Shown: positions 55,301-64,000 of the stretch, one piece after another
Layout: each line of letters begins with the position of its first letter
How positions within the stretch are numbered: position 1 is the stretch's first letter
Source: Metaphire vulgaris
Lineage: Eukaryota; Annelida; Clitellata; Crassiclitellata; Megascolecidae
Assembly (NCBI GenBank): GCA_018105865.1
Contig: CM030835.1
Span: forward strand, 4,903,316 to 4,967,315
Reading direction: 5' to 3'
DNA length: 64,000 nucleotides
Notes under the pieces: model-generated
Databases searched by the model: none
What the model was told of the DNA's origin: nothing
Seen by the model: the letters and a program-made list of their open reading frames with translations, nothing else
Program-made: the position numbers and the translations under genes

Positions 55301-58300
55301 AAATATCAGTCAGGGTGGAAGTGGGGGAAGCTGCAAGGCAATGAAAGAATAAACAGAAACTGATGTAATAATAATAATTTAATATAATACTATTAAATGT
55401 CATATTTAATAGTATTATTGCAAGAAAAATATCGACCGAAAACAGTTGTTGTAATTTCTTAATGTAGCCAAGGTACACCGAAGGTCATTGCATTTAAGGA
55501 GATGCGGAAATTAGAGAAAGTCAAGTGAGTACTGTGCAAATGTTCACCGAATGACTGTTGAAATTTTAATAAGGCCTTCAGTTTGTGAATTTCTCTGACC
55601 ATTCATTACATATTCTCTTCAAGTACCAATGCATGTATGCTTTCTTCAGTACTTCTTTATTCAAGCACTACGACTCCTATACTACAGCTACTGTGCAAAC
55701 CTTACATAAGTCATTACGACGCTGGTTGCATGGTATATGCATGTAATGACAGGAAGTGAGACTGCGTTTTCAATTTACTTTTGTTGATTTGGGACAGAAC
55801 TCATTGGTTCAGCGTCTCTGTTCAATTTGTGGCGTTTCTAATCAAACCCTACTGAACCAACCTGGTTGTGGTTATTTAATTATAGACTTAGCTTTCTGAT
55901 AAGCCTTTGCTCAGTTGCTGGTATAGCTGAGCAAAGCTCTCTTTGATAGTAACAGGAAGCGAGTATTAGTATTAATTGATCAGATAAGACTGATGAAGTG
56001 TTCTGACGCAACAGCTGTACGGTATGTGTTTAATTCGCTGAATGATAAGTAAATTTATCATAAGGATATAGGAAATAATTGAAATCAAGTGATAAAAATA
56101 CAAGAACATTTACCTATGCTTTATTTATTTGCTTGTAGAAGCTAACATTTAGTCCATGATGTAGTCCTTTAGGGACATGTTTTTAGCTCCATACCTACTA
56201 CCTGGCTAGTGTTATTGCATTGTTGTAAGTTCTTTGGAATTTAATTATTTTTAAAAGCAAGTTTATCCTCATGTTTTGGTATCAGGACATAAATATAAAA
56301 CAGACCTAATACAGTTAAATGTTTTTTGGCAGTAACATGTTAAATTTAGCCAGTTACTTCTGATATCAGACTAAGATTCCATGACATCAAAGAGGCAGTG
56401 CAAGAAATTATAATATAGTGCAAGCTGCATGATAAGAATTATGTTTTTAAAATTGGCTGAACTCATGAGTTGGTTCATACTAGCAAGAAATGAAGAAAAC
56501 TATTGTTTGGTTCATTCCAGTTAGGAGATTGAGCATGTTGTTTTTAAGACCCCAGCTAGTATTCTGGTGTCATTAAGATTACTGGTATGTCTGCTCTGCC
56601 AAAGCCCAAAGCCGTATCTAGAGTATTCGGCGCCCAGGGCAAGGCATAAATGTTTTGCCCCTAACAGTCTAAAAACTGGTGATGACTTTTTTTGCTTATC
56701 AGACTTTCAACAACATTAGTGGTGCAGAATGCGAGTGATGACCTTTTTCCTTGTCATATTGGCAATACCAGCATGAATCAAATCAACCATGGTTTCTGGC
56801 CACCCACTCCCTGGACGCACCACCGGGGCATGCCCTCATCCCACCCAGCCATGGCTCTGCCAAGCCTTCTATTCTGTGTATACCATGACAAGAACATTTG
56901 TTATTTTAAGTATAGGCTATCTTGCTTCTGTTCTTTTCAAGTTCTCTTTCCGGATGATACTGTGATTAATTATCATGTTGTGAGTCATTGTGAGTCAAGT
57001 ACTTGTTGCCTTACGTTTTATGTAGGTGGAACTATCGCAGATGCTGCATAAATTATCGGAGAGAGCCAGGTCTACATCTGATTTAATTAAAGAACTGAAA
57101 GCTGTACAGCCAAGCGTCAAGGTAGCAAACCAGTATGTATGTTAACAGGGAGAGGTTTCATGTGAAGACACGTCCGATGTGTTTGGAAATACTAAATTCT
57201 GAGTTGTTGAATGGTTTTGTCAATTATATTATGGTGATGATAGAAGGTGACAAGTTTCATTGTGCAAATCACATTCTTTTTGTCCAGTCTGTTCTTCTAT
57301 CATTCAGAGGTTAATTACCAGTATAGTCTTGATCTCTGTGACTTTGGATCACCAAGAATTAATTAATTAATTAAATTATTATTATGATGCAAACACAAGT
57401 TCTTCATTTGTATGGTGAAACAATGTTTCCTTTCTGTAATTAAGGAAATAGCTAAATATAGAAATAATAGATCTGCCAGTACAATTCTTGTCAACTTATT
57501 GGATTCTGATTATAGATTATTTTGCAATGCTATTACAGTAACAGTCTGTTGACTTAGAAGTCTGAGAGATTGCTTCATTGTTAATGACTATTCTTCTTTT
57601 AATCTCAAAATCCTAGCCTTCTTCTGCTTCCAATTCACTTCCCAAGTAAATGAATTTCTTCACCATTTCAATCTCTTTTCCATTCTACTAAAATAAGTGT
57701 ACTATTTGTGTTATGTAATGGATGTTATACCATGCACAGTTGCACACTTAGTCCCGTTAAGCAGAGTTTCAGTTCTATTTTAGGCAAACTGTCTGGAATC
57801 CGAAGCGCTGATAGTTGCAAAGTGTGACACGCTGATTGAAGCAATTCAGAAACGAAAGCAGCAGCTGTTAGAGAAATTAGACCACGAGAAGCTGCACAGA
57901 GAAGAACTGTGTGAAAGTCAGATTAAGCGCAGCACCGCAGAGCTGCAGAAGGCCACTGGACTTCTCCAGTTGAACATCGAATTACTTAAGGAAGCTGATC
58001 CTGTTGCATTTCTACAGGTAACCATAATGTAGTATTGTGATCTTTTCATTTGTAATCAATGCCAGTTGTGCTCGATTGTTTTCAATGCATTAAAATCCAC
58101 AGTAAATTAATCAAGCATTATTACATATCACATATATTTTTGTGTGTGAAATACAGATGTGCAGCATATAAATTCTGTTTTTATTATATATTTTGTCTGC
58201 CGATGTTCGTGGATGTTATTTGCAGCAGAAGAGATAAACAGACTTCAAGTGTTTCAATTCTGTCTGATGTTGTATTGTCACAAATAATTAATCTGCTTGA

Positions 58301-61300
58301 TAAGTTTGGCCTATACAGAGCATCATTGTTCTTGATGTATTTAGATGTTTTTGTATTTATGAAGCTTTAAATGTAATTTTCAATTTGAACTTGGAATGAG
58401 ATTAGTATTTGTCTGCAATAGATATCTCGTGGGCTAATGAACAGGATTATGGCAGCTGATCAGAATTTTCACCAAAACTTTCCTGTGGACTCCAAGATTT
58501 TGTCGACATTTGACATTCATCTGGGAATCGAACCGATATTGCAGGCCATTCAGAGTCTAAATTTCTATCAACAGAAAGGTTGGCAGAATATTGTTCTTCT
58601 TTGCTGTTCGTTGCTAAGCCGGTTTTGTGATTGACTATCTTATATGTGATGTAATGTTCCTAATTTCCATGCTAAACGTTTGATCCAATTTGCACATTGT
58701 CGGATGAGCGAACTTCTGTTAGCATTGTCTTGAATTTTTTCCAATTTTATTGTGAGACAAAGCATGATTGTCATAGAACTGGTTCTTGTGGTTTTGTTTA
58801 ATGCACCTATATAATGTTTGGGAAAATTATTGTGGCAGTAATTTTAAAAAAATTGAGGGCTCATGCTTTGAGCTTTTACAATGTAAATATACATACCTGC
58901 TTATTCATGTATAATGTATATATTCATGCTTTATTAGATGCACAAGTGAGTTTATTCAATTGGAAATAAGTTATATTTAATTATATTTCTTTCAGAAACA
59001 TTTTTAAAATATAGTTTACAGAGACTCTGATTATTCTTAGTCAGAGACATCTCTGTTGATGCATGCATGTCATATGAAGCACCTGTGTTTTTATCAGCCA
59101 TCTCTGTTGTTGTTTAATAACGTTTTCATAATTTTGGTTTATACTTTGAGAATTCATTGCAATCTAAAGACGTAGCTTTTAAATTTTATTGGTCATACAT
59201 AGGTCACTACCATTTCAATGCAGTTTTCATCTCATATAGCACCACCTCATGATGCCCAGATTAATCAAAATGGTATACAAAGTCAAGGTTGCATGAGCAA
59301 ACCAGTCATATGTACATGTAAAGAACAAATCTGATGCATGTAAAAGCTTATCGTACACAGCAAGGAAAAGTTTAACCATTAACTTGTGAAAAAAATTCTG
59401 CAACCATCCACGATCCAAGTGTCCTCAAAATTTGTAGGGTCTGGGTTTAATGACCCCTGACCTCTCTTGATAGCCCTTCAGGAGTAAGTAAAAGCTTCCT
59501 TTTCCTCCTTCTAGTCTGCATTTAAATTTGGGCAAATTTCAAATGCATCGGAAAACAGCTGTCTCTGCCTTCTGGTCTTCAATTACCATCTGCTAAGTAA
59601 TTATTCCAGCGTCTCTTAGACAGGTCAGCTTTAGAGTAGTGCAGATTAAAATGTTGTTGCTGAATCTTAATATCCAAATAATTTTTAAATTATTTTCACT
59701 CAGCTTTGTTGTACTTGTCACATGTTTGTGTAGTTGTACTGATGTTGTTGATTGAAAAAGAATTAGTCCAAGAAGGGATTATGACTTTTGGTTTCTTGGC
59801 CCATTGTTTGTATGAATGTAGATTTTTTCTCATAATCAGAATGTAAGAGTTATTTGTAATTGTCATCTTGGTCATTATTCCTGCCCAACCTTGCCAAAAC
59901 TGCTGTTTCCATAACCTTCAGCATTATGCAGTCGATGTATCTCAATTGTTGACTATTTGGCTTTTTACACCCATATTCCTCTCTTTATTAGGGCCTACGT
60001 CATGCCTTGCATCCATCTTTTTCCTTGGAGTTTCTTTTGTCCATGTACCTTTTACATATATTGTAATTGCTTAGTGCAGTATTCTTTCCATTTTCACTGA
60101 TGTGATATGACCATACCATCATAGCTGAACTTCTCTCATGGTTTCCAGACTTTTTCACATATGACCAATGGCACTTATTGTGTTACTGAAGCCAACAATT
60201 CTCACTTCTGCAAATGATTCAGGTTTCCTATTGTGTTTGCAACAGTAGCTCAGTTTTCTCGGATTAAGCGCAGGGCGATTGACCATCATCCAGACTCTGA
60301 TTGCCGTCAAGCCTGCGCTGGCCTGAGTTCCCAACTGGTCGACCTCGGAGAGTAAGGAGGGCGAGTATAGTTGTGCATCGTCCCGCATAGAAGTGGCGTG
60401 AATCAAGATCATATGATCTAATGATCTCACCAACCTCAGCAACATGGAGAATGAAAAGGAGGGGACCCAAGACAGACCCTTGTGTGGCACTCCCGTGGCT
60501 ACCGACCTAGTGACCGATTTATCTTGATGTGATTAATTATTTTCCTTCTTTGAGCTCTGCAATCTGCTTTTGTAGTCCCTTCTTGTCCAATAATAATTCT
60601 GGAGGAATGCAATGCTGAGCAGAACACAGTGACAATTTCGTGGCGGCTGCCCGAGTCTTCCTCGCCCGCCGATGGCTACATCCTTGAATTGGCTGAGGCA
60701 TCAGATTCCGAGTTTCATGTAAGGGAAATGTTTGAATAGATTGTTTTGAGTTTCGCATAGTTGTATTCAGTTTTTATGCTTACTTGTTTCTACTTGGTTG
60801 GCTTTGCTCTTATTCTTCATTTGTTTACAATTATGCATTTTGTGAAACATTTTGTGAGACACTTTGGATATTTTAAATGATAATTAATTAATTGACTGCC
60901 AATAAGGTGACAAAGAGAAGTTATACTTGATATCCATATAAAAGACATTTATTACGATATATTATGCATATGCTTGCATGTTTTGCATGCATTTGAATAC
61001 TACTATGCGTTTCTGCAGTTATTTTTCATTGCTATAAATTGCACCGCTCTGACTTGTAGGACATTTAGCCATGTAGGCTATGATTGGTTTGTTAAAGCAA
61101 GTGTAACTCGCAGATACCGGTAATTATTTAATGCAAATATTATTAAGTCCAACACTTTTGCTGTTGGTTGTACTCATGTGACCTTTGCAGATAAAATATG
61201 ACCTCAGGTTCTGTTATCGACAATTTTAAGAGAAGTGTCAGATTGTTTAGGTGTATATCTTATTTTAAACATTTCTTCCATTCCTACATGATGTATTTTT

Positions 61301-61506
61301 AGTTGGGGTGTGCTTTTAATTAATGCTGAGCTATGTTTACTCTTTGGTGGACAGGAGGTTTTTTGTGGAACTGAGACTCTGTGTTTGGTGGAAGGTCTTC
61401 ATTTCAACACACAGTACCTTGCTCACGTGAAGGCTTTCAATCACGCAGGCCACGGCCAATTCTGTGATTGCATTTGTCTCAGAACAGCAAGAGGTTGATG
61501 CTTCTA

Positions 61507-61567
<61 letters not shown>

Positions 61568-63043
61568 TTGTGGAAGATTTGAAACAAATTACCGGTAGAC
61601 GTGATTTGGGATAACATTGATACAGATCATAAATGTTATTTCCATGAGTGCTAGTTTTATCTTCACATTTGATTTTTAGAGTTAAACTTAAGATGAAAAT
61701 TAATTATTCATGACATGCTGCCATTGTCAACGCAGCACCGTTTGCGATGATGCTACTATTATTGCTGAACTGAATGAAACATTTGTGAAATTAACGTCAT
61801 CATTTTGTGTTTTTACACAAGTTACATCATTTACATTTGACTCCAATTCGTGTCATCCCGATGTCAAACTGACCAATGGAAATTTGGTTGCATCCTGCGA
61901 CTCTACAGACAGTTGTGTGATTCTTGGCTCTGTTGGCGTGTCAAGAGGTCTTCACTATTGGGAATTTTTTGTGGACCAATTTGAGAACAATTGCGATCCA
62001 GCATTTGGAATTGCTAGATTTGATGTTGAAAAGGGCATAATGCTCGGTAAGTCTGCTTAGAAACCATTGGATACATATTTAGTAAAAGGATTTGTTACCA
62101 GAAAACTTATCATTACAGCATATAATTTTGTGGATGTAGTTAAGCATTTCAAGTCGTTTGGAGGTAGTGATTTTTTGTGAATATTTATAATTAGCTCTTT
62201 GGGTAGCATATAAGCATCAAGGAAAGGCAGATAAATTTTGGAGCATGTGATGAGAAAAGACTGACTGGAGAACTTGACAGTGACAGGCATGACGAAAGGC
62301 ATAAGATTGAGAGGAAAACAAGAGATCAAGCTACACACAGACATACTAAGACAAGGAATGGAAAGAGACAACAACATTGAACTTTTGAGGATCGCAAGAG
62401 ATCACACAAAGTGAAGGTCTGTGGTCACCGACACAGCATTATTGCATGGCATGTGAAGAAAAGTATATTAGCATCTGTTGCAATATTTACTTCTGATTGA
62501 TTGATAAGTTCATTTATATGGCGCTCTTAACATTCACAAATGCACATACGCTTAATTTATATTCAGTGTATATGAATTTATTTACGGTATTGATCAAGAG
62601 TTGCATATCTTGTAATAGAATGTTGAATGTTACGTTTGCTGATTGTGACAAGAACCGGACTACAATTATTGAGAATTTGTATGCCCAGCCAGTGTGCCAA
62701 AAAAGCGTGCAGCTTATTGGTTGTGTTTTCGTTTTATCCCTTAGGAAAGAGCGAAAGAGCATGGAGCATGTATATCGATGGCAATCGCAGTTGGTTTATG
62801 CATGCAGGCGAGCATCACGCCAGAATTGAAGGTGGTATCCGTGTGGGAAGCAAAGTTGGCGTCTTGCTGAATCTTGACGCACATACGCTTAATTTCTACG
62901 TTAACGAGAAACTTTGTGGATCTGGTCCCGCTTTTAGAAACCTACGCGGCGTTTTTTATCCTGCCGTCAGTATTAACAGACATGTCAAAATCACTCTCAA
63001 CTCGGGCATAAATCCTCCTTCCAATATTTACGATGAAGACTGA
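52384..63043 (+). CDS. TRIM9: E3 ubiquitin ligase TRIM9/TRIM67 (RING, two B-boxes, COS/coiled coil, FN3, SPRY)
   Basis: Eight exons: 52384-53457, 57026-57121, 57784-58017, 58422-58578, 60576-60718, 61355-61493, 61822-62046, 62745-63043 (TGA); 2367 nt, 788 codons plus stop, all phases consistent. Residues 7-35 hold the first RING half (CPLC, then [10 protein letters not shown]); the last RING cysteine pair (CPAC, near 210) follows a long insertion holding a [12 protein letters not shown] motif also present in vertebrate TRIM9. B-box 1 starts near 250 (CQLCED, GPLAKH), B-box 2 near 313 (CGEHKEE, HVGHP). Exons 2-3 are a heptad-rich coiled coil, exon 4 the COS box, exons 5-6 an FN3 domain ([31 protein letters not shown]), exons 7-8 the SPRY domain ([36 protein letters not shown]). 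Class I TRIM proteins of this type act in axon guidance and exocytosis. TRIM9 versus TRIM67 cannot be separated here; an invertebrate usually has one pre-duplication gene. Confidence 0.95.
54748..54965. repeat. Direct duplication in TRIM9 intron 1
   Basis: GATACATAAATCATTCATTG plus about 45 following bases occurs at about 54748 and again at about 54895, the second copy with small deletions. Confidence 0.85.
60150..60490 (-). pseudogene. LINE reverse-transcriptase fragment in TRIM9 intron 4
   Basis: Minus-strand frames read [17 protein letters not shown], [11 protein letters not shown] and [21 protein letters not shown] blocks: the YADD-adjacent and C-terminal palm signatures of CR1/jockey polymerases, broken by frameshifts. 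Confidence 0.75.
61508..61564. repeat. (TA)n microsatellite just after TRIM9 exon 6
   Basis: About 28 TA units starting 15 bp downstream of the exon donor. Confidence 0.95.
62230..62410 (+). pseudogene. Non-LTR retrotransposon C-terminal fragment in TRIM9 intron 7
   Basis: The frame reads [19 protein letters not shown] then [12 protein letters not shown], related to the fragment at 33205-33470. Confidence 0.55.
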
Positions 63044-64000
63044 TAAAAGACTATTGCAATATTGAATTTAACCTATTATTAGCTATTTATATTCTTACAG
63101 AAGATGTACTATGGCTTTTCAATTTAATTGTTATAAATTTGATTTGCAAAATGCATTTTTATTAGGAGATTTGAACAGCATTCTTCTGCTACATTTATGT
63201 GTGGAAGCATTTAATTGCATGTTTATTGAACTGATTGCATTATTTGGTTTTGGTTTGAACCATGAAATTAATTGTAAACACATGTGGAATGTGGATACTA
63301 TTTTTCTATTTTTTTACTGCTGGATTTCTAGGCTTATTTTGCTGTTGTTGCTTTACTGAATCCACTTCATCTATTAGAAGTTGATTGGTTTTAAAATTAC
63401 CATTCTGCAACTGATGCCGTAGATCTGATTGCCTACCGTAGATCTGATTACTTACCATGGATCCAATTACTTAATCATGCATGATATTTGTTGTGCTCAT
63501 GTGCTATATTGTCTTGCATTGCAAGTCTCATTGTAAAGATTAGAATATTGTGATAAGCTAATGTAGTAAATTCATTGCATCTTGTTTATTCATATTTCAT
63601 GCCTTTTCTAATTTATAGGGAATCAATGACACGCAAACAATAGTTTTCTTAAATGCCTTTATTAATCAGTTTTTATTGCACCAGAAGTCAGAAACTGAAA
63701 TGTCTTTCTAGCTCCCAACATGCAAAATGTTTTAGTAGCCTGTGCTTGATATTATCCTCAATTTTCAGGCACGACCCCAACTGAGGCAATCAAGTCCAAA
63801 TATTGACTGCAGTGTATCAGGTTTGCTACAATAATAGACTTACAAGTTTCATCATGCTCTGACTTTGAACCATGATTAAAATTAATTATTAATTATTAGC
63901 ATAAATGGAAATGATTTTTATTCTGGAGTAATCTGTAGCATTGCAAATAAGCTTTCAACTTCAGGACAGGCCTTAGAAGAATTTCTGTAAAGTGTACTAT
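63044..64000 (+). other. TRIM9: TRIM9 3' UTR and flank
   Basis: AT-rich non-coding sequence after the TGA. No canonical AATAAA is obvious before the window ends, so the 3' UTR may extend beyond it. Confidence 0.4.

Overview
The window is nuclear DNA of an animal, most likely a marine bilaterian invertebrate. It is AT-rich, its genes are split by many GT-AG introns, and the spaces between exons are full of microsatellites, LINE and SINE pieces and short non-autonomous DNA transposons. The exact phylum cannot be named from the sequence alone. The gene set (an RGK GTPase, a type-B carboxylesterase, AKAP1, kaptin and TRIM9) is an ordinary bilaterian one. No operons, CRISPR arrays or other prokaryotic features are present.

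Layout. About 1-7.0 kb is repeat DNA with nested transposons. At 7.08-8.35 kb on the minus strand lies a GC-rich coding exon of an RGK-family small GTPase; the rest of its GTPase domain is not recognisable to the left. From 8.5 to 17.4 kb are repeats, including a CpG- and CT-rich stretch at 10.0-10.9 kb that could be the RGK promoter or 5' UTR. A carboxylesterase/cholinesterase-family gene with eight recognised coding exons runs from 24.98 down to 17.90 kb on the minus strand. On the plus strand follow AKAP1 (28.98-34.98 kb, 8 coding exons, 609 codons), kaptin/KPTN (39.07-48.43 kb, 12 exons, 630 codons) and TRIM9/TRIM67 (52.38-63.04 kb, 8 exons, 788 codons). For these three the reading frame stays open and in phase across every junction I assigned.

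How the genes relate. They are unrelated neighbours, not a pathway. By family knowledge, AKAP1 is a mitochondrial outer-membrane scaffold for PKA and RNA, KPTN is a subunit of the KICSTOR complex that restrains mTORC1, TRIM9 is a neuronal RING ubiquitin ligase, RGK proteins are atypical GTPases that regulate calcium channels and the cytoskeleton, and the esterase is a predicted serine hydrolase.

The most informative content beyond the genes is the transposon record. At least eight families of hAT-like miniature elements can be defined directly by terminal inverted repeats, most with 8-bp target duplications (several perfect). There is a nest of elements inside elements at 1.84-3.76 kb, a foldback Tc1/mariner element in an esterase intron, a mariner family seen as a 77-bp and a 599-bp copy, and a tRNA-derived SINE that shares its 3' tail with a local LINE. 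A short motif (TGACAAGCAAAAA followed by GGTCATCAC) recurs inside several otherwise different elements. I found no convincing previously undescribed functional system.
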